In this document: one piece after another, positions 1 to 11,235 of the stretch
Numbering within the stretch: the stretch's first letter is position 1
How the letters are laid out: every line of letters starts with the position of its first letter
Assembly: GCA_023078555.1 (NCBI GenBank)
Contig: CM041203.1
Coordinates: forward strand, 577,481 to 641,480
Direction of reading: 5' to 3'
Length of the DNA stretch: 64,000 bases
Source of the DNA: Ulva prolifera
Taxonomy: Eukaryota; Chlorophyta; Ulvophyceae; Ulvales; Ulvaceae
The notes under the pieces: generated by a model
The model's input: only the letters and a program-made list of their open reading frames with translations
Databases searched by the model: none
Told to the model about the DNA's origin: nothing
Translations under genes and position numbers: made by a program

Positions 1-50
1 ACTCTGCAACTGAGCTTCTGCCCTCCAGGAACAGGTACTGCTTATCGCAG

Positions 51-1527
51 GCTGTGCAACAGGTCCAGCCACAGATTGGGACCGTGGTTGCGTCTCCAGA
101 GCAGGGTGAGGCTGATGGTAGTCACAACATTGTTCAGAATGCAACAGACGTGCCTGACATACCGGGCGAGCCAAGCAATGAGCAGTCCGCCTGGTTGCGG
201 CTCTCCCCTGTGGCCAATTCTGAGGAGCTGCTTCGGGAAAATCCCGCAGATGCCCTTGACCTACCACTGCCGTCTCCTAATTTGATTCCACCTGTTGCCG
301 CTGTATGCGCTGCAGTCGCAAGCACCTCTGCTTCTATGCAACCTGGGCCAACTTTGGCTTCAACAGCCTTGCAAATCTCAACAGACAATGATCCGCAAAG
401 TGTACGTGCAGCCACGGGGATGTCGACTGTTGTCAATCAAGCTGCTTGCATGACTGCAACCATGCAGCCCACGACGAGCTCTCAAGCCGGACAGTCGTTC
501 CAAGTCATACATGGGCATCGTTCATTCTCACCTCCAGGTACGATTGGCTTGTGCGTGACCAAAGTTTAAATTGTCTTGCCATAAGAAGCTCGACACCTTG
601 CATTTGACTTAGCATAGCCGATTCACTGCGTCAGCCGCGCATAGGTCCCTCTCAAAACGATGAAGCAGCGGCAATTGACTCTCTTGTCTCCAAGGCAAGG
701 GAAGCTACGACGGTAGATGCTTTGAATGCTGTCACAGATATTGCTAGTCAGCACGTTGGCTCAGGGCTGACCAATCACAAATGGACCACGAAGCTCCTGA
801 GAGAGCTAGTGGGCGATGCAGCATCAGAAGACGGCAAAAAAATTCGCTTCAATGGGGACAAGAAGAGCAAAGCATATCCCCGAGCGAAAATCACCACATC
901 TGGTCATCAGGCACCCGACCAAAGCAATTCTGCTGACAGCTGCCAAGTCCTCTTCACAGACCTCTTCGCTTTGGTGGTCTTGCACGGTGGCATCAGCAAG
1001 GTATGTCGCACATGTGTCCACTGTGCGCATTGCTCACACAGTTTCCAGCATTGCAGCCGCATCGACGCTGCATTTGTACAGGTGCATGTGGACGGCCCGC
1101 CTCCACTGTATGGAAGTCTGCAGTTTGCGAGGTCATGTGCATGCTTGATAGATCTTCACCTACTGGATGTTCATGAAGCGATTTCACTGCAATGCAGCAT
1201 AAGGTGTGGACATCAACATGCTCCTTGGTCTTCTAAGGTCTTCGGTGACTTAAAAGCCATACACAACACACTTGCAACCGGAACCAACAGATGATTGACT
1301 GCAGGGACAAACTAGTACGTTGTATTATGACCCATTGCAAAAGCATTTCTGGATTAGCATCACTCAGGAGCGCTTGCGACCAAGCTGCACCTGCAAGTGA
1401 TAGCTCCACAGTGCGGCTCCTCAAAGCCTTGATGGAACAACAGGAGGCTCTGGCAAGTGATGAGATGCTCGAGTCTGTCTGCTGTGAACCTCGCAAACGA
1501 AAGCGTTTTCAGATGAACATGGATTGA
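51..1527 (+). CDS. Unrecognised protein, 3' part of a gene entering from the left
   Basis: Two exons can be placed. One runs from about 51 to 537 (acceptor ATCGCAG, donor CCAG|GTACG, phase 1), and one from 645 to 1000 (acceptor CATAG, phase 1; donor AAG|GTATGT, phase 0). The phases match across the 538-644 intron. A last coding stretch ends with TGA at 1527 and has a basic tail (RKRKRF), but its link to the second exon is unresolved. The first exon is rich in Ser, Pro, Ala and Gln and looks disordered. The second holds a compact part (HKWTTKLLRELVGDAASEDG) followed by Lys-rich sequence, so a nuclear or nucleic-acid-binding protein is possible. No family was recognised. The start codon and 5' exons lie outside the window. 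Confidence 0.45.
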
Positions 1528-1784
1528 TGCATAACGATTATAAGGAGCATCTTTACAAACATATTTTCATTATTGTCATGTAATTTAGTATTTTCCGTAG
1601 CCTGTAGACTCGAGTTTTTCAGACTAAGCTCTCCTTGTTAGCTCTTTGATATATCGTACCTGTTTTGATTTACTGCCTCAAAGCAGCATGGGCACGTGGA
1701 CTGACTGTCGTCTGTCACCGGTGTAAATTGCAACATTCTACTGCTACATGAGTCAATCGAGGTGTTGTATGTTGTATTGCATGT

Positions 1785-2006
1785 GTGTTGCAACAGTAAA
1801 TGCAATGAGAATGCAACAGTAAATGTTGTTGCACTGCATGGGTGCTGCTCTGTTCTGTCCAGAATGCAACAGTTGATGCGGTTGCACTAGATGTGTGCTG
1901 CTCTGTTGTTCTGTCCAGAATGCAACAGTTGATGCGGTTGTACTGGATCTGTTCTGCTCTGTGCTCCTCTGTTTGCCCTGCCCAGAATGCAATAGTTGAT
2001 GCAGTT
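1785..2006. repeat. Degenerate minisatellite, about four copies
   Basis: The core AGAATGCAACAGTTGATGCGGTT recurs, slightly changed, near 1807, 1859, 1915 and 1982, separated by CTGCTCTGTTCTGTCC-like sequence. Spacings are about 52, 56 and 67 bp. The outer copies are the most diverged. The array lies just downstream of the gene ending at 1527 and just upstream of the copia fossil. It encodes nothing recognisable. Confidence 0.75.
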
Positions 2007-2599
2007 ATTTATGGTGGGTGCGCTGCCGTCGTGCGCGCGCCTTTCCCGCAGTTGAAGAATGCAAAGATGGCAACGGTGCGTATCCGGCATGGCCCCCCTA
2101 CGCCACAGTTTACTCGGTAGAAACCTGTGAGTATGTCGAAAAGTGCATGTCTGTTGAATTATCGGAAACGGCCACATAGCGGATTGCACTTTGCATCAGC
2201 AGGGGTTCTATTGAACGATAGCAGCCTATCGGACCGCGTGGGTTATGGACGCAGCGAGCGAGCGTTGGTTATGTACGAAGTCAACACGCCGAGACCGCTC
2301 CATCCCTCAACCGCCCAAAACCTAGTCAACAGCCACAATGGTGTAGATGGACGTCCGACTGGGCGTCGATCTGGAGGGGGTGGAGCATTGGCTGGTAGCA
2401 GCCCTGGGCAGAGGTTCTACGACGGTGCGGCGAGGCCTGGCCGGACGACCGCCGACGACATCGAAGAGCACGTCCAGCGCTACCTTGCCGCCAGAGACCT
2501 GTGTCTCTTCCACCGGTGCGCCGCGCGACGCTGCGGATGTTTTCGGCCAGGGCTGGGGGGCTAAGGGGCTAAGGGCCTACGGGATAACGGGAGCCCGAC

Positions 2600-4866
2600 G
2601 CCCGCCACGCGCGAGTCGGGCAAGTAAGATAGCACGCAGACGCCTTGTTCCATTGGCTGTGGATGTAGCAGCTGTACAAATGCATGAGCCTGCGGGCTCT
2701 GACATTGCTAGCAGTGAGACAGTTGTAGCTGCTATTGATGTTTCAACTTGCGATCAGGACACATCAGCCGCGGCTGACTGTGGAGTGTCCTGTGCAGGCC
2801 TGAAGCCTCAGCATGTGGAGTCTGGTGAGCAGCAGAATGCTCAGCGTCGTGGGTCGCGCAGAGCAGCTGCCGCCAGGAAGCAGAAGGCCTCCGACCCTGA
2901 TATGCCTTCTTTGAAGGAAGCACTCGCGAGTGCTGACAGGGATGCATGGCTGCGTGCCATGCAGGAGGAGGTAGATGCACTAGGTGAGCACGGAACCTTC
3001 GGGTTGTGCTATCTGCCTGCGGGCAAACGGGCTATCTCGGGCAAATGGGTGCTTAAGATTAAGCGTGGGCCTGCGGGGGAGATTCAGCGCTATAAGGCAC
3101 GTTATGTAGCGCGTGGTTTTTCTCAGGTAGAAGGAGTCGATTTCTTTGAGACTTGGTCTCCTGTTGGTAGTTATGCGACACTGCGTGTGTTACTGTCAGT
3201 TGCTACTCAGGAAGATTAGAGATTAGGCATATAGATATTCAGTGTGCTTTTCCGAATGGTGAGTTGGAGGAGGAAGTGTTCGTTGAACAGCCCCCGTTCT
3301 TCACTGACGGGACAGCGCATGTATGGAGATTGCATAAAACCTTGTATGGCCTAAAGCAAGCTGCTCGCGAGTGGCATAAAGCTTTAATCAAGGTCTTAGC
3401 TGAGATGGGATTTGTGTGCGCACAAAGTGATCCCGGACTGTATGTCAGAACATCTGGTCGCTGTTTTATTTTCTTGTGGGTTGATGACTTGTTCATTTTT
3501 AGCAGCTCTGCGGGACTGCAAGAACTTGTCGACATCATTCTCACGAAATTCGAAGGCAGAGACCTAGGTGAACTTGCATGGGCACTTGGCACAGAGATCA
3601 TGCGTGATCGCAAGGCCAAAACAATCATCATGACACAGCGAAACAAAATTCAGAACTTGCTTGAAAAGTACAGTATGTCCGATTGCCGCAAGTCTCCCAC
3701 TCCCTTAGTGCCGCGGCAACAACTAAGGAGTGCGAAAGAGCATCCTGACCTGGAGAAAGCCAGTGCTGCTGAGCATTCCAGGTTCATGAGTGCTGTAGGA
3801 AGTATCCAGTACATTGCAGGAGTGACACGACGTGACCTGAGCTATGTGGCACATGCCCTGGCCCGGCACATGTCTAGTAGTCTGAAGGAACATTGGTCTG
3901 CCGTGCAACATGTTCTGAGATACCTGCAGTCCACAAAGAATCTAGGGATAAAATTTATAGGCTCTGAGGGACATGGGTGTTTATTAGAGGCTTTTTCAGA
4001 TGCAGATTTTGCGAACTCTGCTGATCTGAAAAGTGTGTCTGGTATGGTTATTCGAGTGTATGGGAACTCTGTTCTCTGGCGTTCGAAGAAGCAGAGTATA
4101 GTGGCTGGGGATACGACAGAGGCTGAGCTCATCGCGATGAGTTCAACAGCCAACGAGTTGATGTGGGTGAAGCAGTTGCTTCTCGATTTGAAACTCGTCC
4201 CACATAAGCCGACTCTGTGGGGTGACAATAAGAGTGCCAATATCTTGGCTGTTAATGCTGTGTCCACTGACAGATCCAAGCACATTCGTGTGCGGCACTT
4301 GCGAGTGCGGGAATATGTCCAGATGGATGAACTTAAGGTAGCATGGGTAGGCACTGTTGATCAGTTAGCGGATGTGTTTACTAAAGTGCTGCCCGGACCT
4401 GCTTTGCTAGAAGTTCGTAATAAACTCCAGCTAGTGGAAACGTAGCAGGGTTTATGGGGGAGTGTCACAATGCATGAGCCTGCGGGCAGCAGTGTGGTGA
4501 CAGGTGCACCCATGCACGGACGATCCGCGGATCCAGTGCAGGGGTAAGCCGCCAGCCGTGATTGTCTCGATGTAGTGAGAGAGATCCCGCGAGGGTTTTC
4601 CGCCGTAACCTTGAGTGTTTAGTGTGCATATAAGCTTGTGCACACTGAGATCTGTAACCATTGTTCTTACTGTTTCCCGGTGCTAGCACTCTCCTTAAAG
4701 CGTTCCTCGGTTCTACCTCTGTGCGCAGCAGGTATGGAACGCTGGCTGCCCTGACCTGACCTGTACTAAAGACTGCGCGTCTGACCTGACAAGATAGAGC
4801 ATTTCTGTCACGTGCATGGGTGCACCTGTCACCACGCTGCTGCCCGCAGGCGCATGCATTGTGACA
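2600..4866 (+). mobile_element. Ty1/copia LTR retrotransposon fossil, incomplete
   Basis: Copia-type pol sequence is clear. Reverse transcriptase starts near 2905 (DAWLRAMQEE, GKWVLKIKR, RYKARYVARGF) and continues through LYGLKQAAREW and the polymerase box FLWVDDLF. It is followed by RNase H (DTTEAELIAMS, LWGDNKSANILA, DVFTKVLPGP). After pol comes a purine-rich tract at 4451-4462 and then one LTR at 4463-4866. Gag, protease and integrase are not recognisable and no 5' LTR is seen. The sequence from about 2300 to 2600 is GC-rich and may be foreign to the element, so the left edge is approximate. The element looks broken, with at least one break in the pol region besides its missing 5' part. 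Much of pol is still readable, so it is probably not very old; no LTR pair is present to date it. Confidence 0.9.
4463..4866 (+). repeat. 3' LTR of the copia fossil with long inverted ends
   Basis: The 404-bp LTR begins TGTCACAATG and ends CATTGTGACA directly after the polypurine tract. The first 56 bases and the reverse complement of the last 56 match with two differences, far beyond the usual few bases of TG...CA. A TATA-like CATATAAG lies at 4627 and could be the U3 promoter. No target duplication can be checked because the left end is missing. Confidence 0.85.
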
Positions 4867-5702
4867 AGCACAACATGTTTCACACAGAATGTGATACAGC
4901 TCCCATACATGACGCAGCTGCATGTTCTACAGCTGTTATGCTCCCGGATATGTAGCGTAGGGCCAAAGCGGATGCATGCCTCCTCGGTTATGCTGCTGTG
5001 CCTGGCACACCTTGGGACTACATCGATATTGCAATCACTCATGTGACTACTTAGCTGTGGACAGGGATACTTTAGTATAGTCTTGTGCTAGAGAGACTAT
5101 ACGAAATTGTCAAGTGAATGTCTGTCATCACCAGCCAATGGCAAGTATCTATGGACTGCTTATAATGACGACATTGTAACAAAGACATCTTGGGGCAACA
5201 GTCTGAACTCGTGGACGCCAGGGACAGGCCGTATCCATGCTCGCCGTGTTGCTCTCGTGAAGCGGCGAACATGGCCGACCATCGAATGCTGGTGTTCATG
5301 TACATGATGACACGGTACGTTGTTGTGAAAGTGCCTCGTAGCGCACAAGGCAGGTGCACATGCGAATGCACGCACGGGGTGACACGTGGCAGACACCAGC
5401 CCGCGAATGAGAACACACATTCCAGCTCTCTGTATAGGTCGAACAAGGTCATGGCTCAAGTATCTGACTCAGATACTGATCATGCAGGTGTGATCCCAGA
5501 TCTCAGGCGTCATGTGCTAAGTACTCCGCACACATACTTAACATTTCGCCCAACTAAACTTACGGTATGACGCTTCCACTCGCGCTTGCATTCGAACATA
5601 CGTGGTCATAGGAGCCAGCACACTGTTCATGATCAGCACTGATACGCTGCACAAGAGTTAAGGCAGCTGCATGATGCCACATGCTGGGTAGAGGAAGCCC
5701 AC
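4867..5702. other. Spacer without a supported gene
   Basis: Between the copia LTR and the SF3B2-like exons I see only short overlapping open frames on both strands, without family signatures or paired splice sites. The missing C-terminal SF3B2 exons were looked for here on the minus strand and not found. Confidence 0.5.
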
Positions 5703-6900
5703 CATTGTAGTGTAGTTCCCCAATTCTGGTCATCTTGGGTTTGTCCTGATACTTGAAGAAAGCATCATGCAGGATGCTGTAGTCTATGTCCATCTTACCC
5801 ATTTTTGGCTGCATCCTCTGTTTGCCTTTATTCTTCAGCTTCTCCTGAACTTTGTCTTGCAATGCATTCCTCATATCACTGATACCTGAGCAGCCCTGAT
5901 CATGATCTGATAGCCAAGGACTGGTGTCCCGACAACTGGAGCCAAGTATGTCAGACAGCAAGTGCGAGACATGCGGCAGGGGATAACAAAGCTTTAGGGT
6001 TGAGACTGTGCGACAGCTACAAGTGAGATTGGCTCCGGGTATGAGTGCCATTAGCAAGACAAAAAAGTGAAAAACCTACTGGAGCATGCACACCTCTGCT
6101 TTGTATAAAGCTAGGAAGTTCAAAGGAGACATTCTCTATGCCCCGTTTCCCTTGCAAATCCTTACGTTTCTGCGACCAATGCCGTGGCACAGGGACAGTG
6201 TTTCTGTATGATTTTAGGAATACCAGCAGCTTGGCATCACGTGCGCGAATATCCCAAACTTCAACAACTTCTGGTCGCGGGAACTCCTGCTTCAGCTGGG
6301 GTATCGCTTAGGAGGTCAAGTCGTTCCTTTCCCTCTTGATCTCGCGATGACTCTTCACACCTGCAAGGCACCGCTTGATAGACTTGCCTTGGTGCAAGAC
6401 AGTGCGCTCAACATGTCCTAGATGTCACATTCCACCAGTAGCATGCTATCGCACCTTCCTCGGGGTCAGGCTTCTCTTGCTCCTTCTGTTTCACCACCTC
6501 CGTCGCTATCGAAGGTTGGTCCAGTACAGTAGTCGCATCATCAGGACCAGTTGTGTCATCTAATGAAGCAAAATGCTGAGCAATCCTCTGCATCTCATCT
6601 AGATCAGACTTTTCCCCCCCGGCCTGTGTCACTGATCGGGAGACCGGAGACACCATCGTAAGGGTTGTCATCTATAGCAGCGTCCTCTATTGCCTTATAA
6701 AGTGATTCTAGTGCAGTGAATGGCTCTGGTACATACTCTATGACATCCTTTCTGATATCACCACTGGCACCGATCAGCAGCCAATCCCCTTCCCGCTGCG
6801 CTTTGCCCACACGATCCCGTTGCGTGCTTCTTGCAGCTTCCTGGGCCTTGTGCAGGGCTGCGTGTAATTCAACATGAGAAGACTTCAGTTCCTTCTTTGC
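5703..6900 (-). pseudogene. SF3B2-like (U2 snRNP SF3b subunit 2) fragment, possibly a pseudogene
   Basis: SF3B2 (SF3b145/Cus1) is a branch-site-binding subunit of the U2 snRNP. Three blocks match its conserved middle. About 6440-6810 holds IEYVPEP and LDEMQRIAQHFAS with an acidic Lys/Glu stretch. 6094 to about 6290 holds PRPEVVEVWDIRARDAKLLV, VPVPRHW, LQGKRGIEN and FELPSF. 5703-5885 holds MRNALQ, MQPKMGKMDIDY, LHDAFFKYQ and GELHYNG. The 6094/5885 intron has matching phase-1 sites. The usual next part (KEFE..., the PSP domain and C-terminus) is absent downstream, and the N-terminal exons are not seen. The reading also passes TAA just before the QLKQEF block unless a very short intron with acceptor CCCAG is used. 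It is either a truncated copy or a gene cut by rearrangement. Homology is sure, function is not. Confidence 0.75.
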
Positions 6901-8076
6901 CTAGCTTTCTTCCTCCTCATTTTTTTTTCGGCAGCGGACATGGCATTTCCGATGGACAACTGCATTGCTATTGGCGGATTTCTGAACACCCAAACGCCCC
7001 CAATCAGGTGGAGGACGTAGAACAAGTGAAGATTCCACCTTCAGAAGGCCGTTTGTTGGATCTCGCCGGCATGTTCAGCTGAAGTTCCTGAGCTACTGTT
7101 GGCTTAGGTTCTGCGCACGGGATATGGTATTATACGTGATAATGAACACCTGGTGCCATAGCTCAAAGGCTATTCGTAATATGGTGTGTTATTGGGTGTA
7201 TGCAGCTGCATAGTGCACGAAGAAGGAAGTTTCCGACGCAACACATGTGACTACAGACGGCCTACGCTTGTTGCAAATGCCCGTGATCACAGCTTGCGCG
7301 TATGTGCTTCAGGAGTATGCAATGCAAGCAGCGAATGAGTTGGAGCCGAAACTATCTCCAAGCAAGACAATTCCGGTGAAACATAGATACGGTCAGTTTG
7401 GCCTTCTTGCCATCCTGGTTGCCAGGGCCAAAGAAACAAGAAACACTGCTGCTGTACATTAATTTACACTACCCACATTCCGATCGAAACTGTTGAAACG
7501 CTCTAGTGCACAAGCTTTCTCGGGCCTGGCAGAGCGAGCACTATGTTCGTGTTGACCGGGGTTTCTGGCTCATTGCTGCACGTTGATGCCCTGTCAGTTG
7601 GTGTCGTCCGCAAATGGGCCTGTCGGGACTGGTGGCGTCACTGTTCTTCTGAACTACTCGTCCTCATAGATGTTGCTCCACTGTTTTGCTACAGGCCAGC
7701 GCTTCAAGATCTCACCGCACACATTGGCGACGCTCTAATTGGAGCATGAGGTTTAAACCTCAAAAATAAGTCTCAGCTATTTCATCTGGAAGCTATCTGA
7801 GCAAATTTATGAAACGCTGCCAATGAAATACTGGTAACTGTGTATAGCTACCAAGCCCACGCCGTTAGTTCCCGTGCCAGCCCGCAAGGGACTTATGATT
7901 ACGGTGCTGGCTTCAAGTGGACAAAAGCAACTCCTGCAACCAGGACTGCGAGGCCATCACACCGCTGCTAGAGACCTCCATGCGGATTCATGTAGTCAGG
8001 CGCATCCCTCAAAGCCTTGGTGCACGATCGCACTGTTGCTCTTCTGCACATGATTGTTGGGTCTGAGTGTGGGATC
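6901..8076. other. Spacer without a supported gene
   Basis: The part at 6901-7060 may still belong to the SF3B2-like region: minus-strand Lys/Glu/Ala-rich sequence such as HAALHKAQEAA. From 7100 to 8076 only short frames without recognisable domains are present. Confidence 0.4.
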
Positions 8077-8265
8077 TCAATACATGCTGGAAAGTCTGTC
8101 CAAGTAGCCGCTAGAGAATGCCCAAATCAAGATAAAAAAAGGTGGCCCCAGGAACACTGCCACAATGGTCAGGAAAAAAGGCGCATCATTGCGCTCGCTT
8201 ACAGTGGACAATGCAGCTTTCCGGGCCTGAATCCTCTCTGTGCTGCGTGTCTTCTCGGTTTGCAT
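8077..8265 (-). CDS. Small single-pass membrane protein, unknown
   Basis: The 62-residue frame starts at an ATG just after a good acceptor (TGCTTGCAG at about 8270), so a 5' UTR intron or a further upstream exon is possible. It has a charged N-terminal half (RSTERIQARKAA), then one long hydrophobic segment (FFLTIVAVFLGPPFFILIWA), then FSSGYLDRL near the stop. This fits a tail-anchored or single-pass organelle membrane protein. The family was not recognised. It is too short to exclude chance, but composition and hydrophobic pattern are protein-like. Confidence 0.45.
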   Translation of the reverse strand: MQTEKTRSTERIQARKAALSTVSERNDAPFFLTIVAVFLGPPFFILIWAFSSGYLDRLSSMY

Positions 8266-8844
8266 TTGCCTGCAAGCAGATGGCGTGCTGACAATATGTA
8301 CATGAGCCCTACCAAAAAAATGGCGCCTCAAACTCTTGCTAAACACAGATCGGCGTCAATACCATGGGACGAGCAATCGTGTGCGATGTAGCTGTGCTGG
8401 CTGAGTTTACTTGCGGCATACTGAGGCCCTCTGTACCTGGCACCTCTGCAGAGCAAGCGTGCGCACAAAAACTTTGAGAAAATAACCAGACACAATGGCG
8501 CCGTTGACTGCTCACCCACACCCTACGACACAAGCGCTGCAATGACGCGTGGTCAATTACCTAAACGTGACCGGCAAAACAGCCTGATGCATGCACGCCC
8601 AGACGTGGCCTCCTGTAGCAATACACCTAAGTAAAACAATATTTCATTACAGGATGACAGTGTCTCTAGGCTGATTGCTGCCCACATAAGATGTCAGTGG
8701 GACTGCAGTAAACAGTGGCTGTGCATGCAATCGAGGAAGACGGCAATTATGGACTGTGTGTCCTCAGAGACCGATTCCTGCATCCGCGTTAAAGACGCTC
8801 ATCAGCAGGTAGCATTTTGACCTAAAATCGAGCATGCAGTGTCA
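8266..8844. other. Spacer without a supported gene
   Basis: This lies between two minus-strand genes. It holds the possible upstream exon of the small membrane protein and the 3' flank of the PDZ gene. Nothing else is supported. Confidence 0.45.
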
Positions 8845-9590
8845 TCAAGCTTCAGCTTTGGAGCCGAATGAGCATCTTTGCGTTCCGTGTACATGGATCA
8901 TGCAATAGCTTGGCAGGCTGTACCTATACTGCCGTTCAAGCTCTGATGTAACATTGTCACTTGGTAGAGTCTCTGAATCTGAGTCGTCCAATTCCACAGA
9001 AGAAAGTACTGCATCCAGGAATTTGGGTTCCTCTTCATCAGAAGGCTTGGCCGTGCCTTGTGAGGTCAGATGTTCCATCAAAACACCTGAAGCATCAGCT
9101 ATACATGAGCCTGACACAATCATGCGCGCTCATTCCAATCGAATAGGCAGTCTGAACCAGAAGATCCTGACGTAGATGCTGGCTATCACCTGCCGTACTG
9201 CCAGGCGATGGTGGGCGCCTGTCGATGAGCAATGTGACGGTGTCAGGAATACGCATCCTGAGCGCATCCTTGACAAATCTGCATCAAACTGCGCATGAAC
9301 TGCTGAAACGTTCGAGGTTCACATCAGCTTCGAGGGGTGCTGTCATGCATGCAGACAATCAGTGCTGTGAACGTGCCAGGATGCACCTCACGCTAGTCAT
9401 TTCATCAAACTCCCATACAGTGTCTAAATTCGGGTCTGATATTCCGACCAGCTCATCGCCAGGGCGGACGCCAGCTTCCCATGCCGGGCTCTGCTGCCTA
9501 ACTCCGGTTATGGTGATTCGCTGCCGCTTCTCAAACAACAGAGCCTCAATCAACAAACACTTCTTTGCTACAGCAGTTTCAAGCTCAATC
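8845..9590 (-). CDS. PDZ-domain protein, 5' end unresolved
   Basis: Three exons join with matching phases. Exon 9387-9590 starts in phase 2 and ends AG|GTGCAT. Exon 9190-9278 ends in phase 1. Exon 8845-9086 ends with the stop. The first carries the PDZ core ITITGVRQQSPAWEAGVRPG followed by DELVGISDP, and the second the last helix and strand (VKDALRMR...TVTLLIDR). The tail is acidic and Ser-rich (PSDEEEP, ELDDSDSETLPSD). Similar one-PDZ proteins in algae are often plastid proteins, but no transit peptide can be shown because the 5' exons are unresolved. A candidate upstream stretch on the same strand lies between 9743 and 10366. Its partner and role are unknown. Confidence 0.7.
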
Positions 9591-11235
9591 CTGCATCAAC
9601 AGCACCAAGGATGCCTCGATGCTTGTGGGCCGCTGAGCAATCTGTTCATATTGCCTGCCACATGCATGTTATGAAGATAATGGTCCTCCAGTGTCCACTG
9701 CTCAATGAAACCTGACAGGAGTTCAAATCAGGACGCACCGAACTATTGTGCTCGATGGTGGATTCGCAAAGGTTGTGACTGTTCGACCTGTTGTGACACT
9801 GCGCCGTGATGTGCCGTTTGTTGAGATGGTAGCACCTGCAAATCCACACATGCTACGTGTCCCTCAACGTGGCAGACACACAAAGCTTCGGCTTCGGAAT
9901 AGATGGCGAGGCTGAGCCCGCCACGTATGATTCCGATCACTTCGAGCACACTCAGGCTGGCACGGGCTACAAATCAATGTAACCTTGTGATCCGCCTCAC
10001 AAGCGGGAGCAGGAACTCGTGGCAGACATAGACCAAGAGATTCGCTGCCGTGTTCGTCACAATGTCATACGAACTGATGGTGCTACGGTAGCGGTACCAG
10101 ACACCGAAGCGCCCTGTACAGCGAAGCATGGCAAGCACTGGCCAGACGTGATGCAGCACTGATCTAGTCGCATCAAGGCTCGCTATATATCTTATCGATT
10201 CAACTTGATCGATGTAGCCATGTTTACCTTGATTTTTTTTACAACACTTCCTGCATGGCCTGAGACTTGAAGTGCCGCTTGTGGAGCATAATGCCATTCG
10301 AGAGCCGCGAGGGGGGATCGTGTAGACTCCGGTGCGCATGATCACTTCTCGACGCAGTGGAATCACAACTCTTATCTATGGTTGCTGCAACGAGTGACTG
10401 CTCTTACGCACAGGTGCAAGGGCCGTCTACGTTTACAAAGGGTGTGCTTCGACAGCGGGCGACCTCACATTTAATCAGTGTTGCACACTTCTGGAATTTG
10501 TAATATGTCCGATTGACCTGGAAACATCGCATACAGAACCGTATGTATATCATCTTGCGACGAGGATGCCGCTACAACATGTCGCACGTGGAGCGTTCCC
10601 GAGGGAATTCGGAACCGCTCTCCTAGCGTCAGCCCATGCATCATGCCGCACGCCAAAGCTGAACTGAAATGAACTCGACGCAATAATATTCAAATTCAGT
10701 GAGACGCGAAATCAGCTGCGACCAATTCACGGACACACCTATTTTCTTGATTGATTCCCGGAGGTGCACTGGAAATCTATCGCGCAACGAAGGAGCAGAC
10801 AGCCAGCCCGATCGTTGAATTGGAGGGACACAGATTCTGAAGCTGCGAGGCGATACACATGCTGTTTGAGACTTTCGAACACACATACTGGTGGTTTTGG
10901 CAGGATGCACATGGCAGAGCCGACGTTGCTGAATCCTCACAACGTTACCTAATCACCAGTGGGTGCAGCAGTGGCGGGCCGGCGGGCCTAGGTGACCTGC
11001 AGCTGCTCACCGAGGCTGGACATGCTGTATGACACTCGCTGTGCACAAACAGCCTTGGCATGCCTCAATTCCATGGCACCAGTCCTTTCCAGTTGCAAAG
11101 CAACCGTATTGTCTGCAGATTTCTGCTGTCAGGCGACCATATACCTTACTGAGACTGATCATACTCCCTTGACGAAGCCTTCTGGGAGATAATGTTCATC
11201 AAAGAAACATTCCTGTCATTGCTGATGTCGGCCGC
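9591..11235. other. Spacer, may hold unresolved 5' exons of the PDZ gene
   Basis: Minus-strand frames at 9743-9949 and 9974-10366 could be upstream PDZ-gene exons but lack a decisive match. The rest, 10400-11235, shows no supported coding sequence. Confidence 0.35.

Noticed and set aside
1785-2006. CRISPR-like array
   Set aside because: Eukaryotic context, repeats not identical, and spacers are themselves repeated.
3842-4354. 170-residue minus-strand frame
   Set aside because: Antisense to copia RNase H.
9710-9735. Possible tRNA B-box (GTTCAAATC)
   Set aside because: No A-box at the right distance and no cloverleaf can be drawn.
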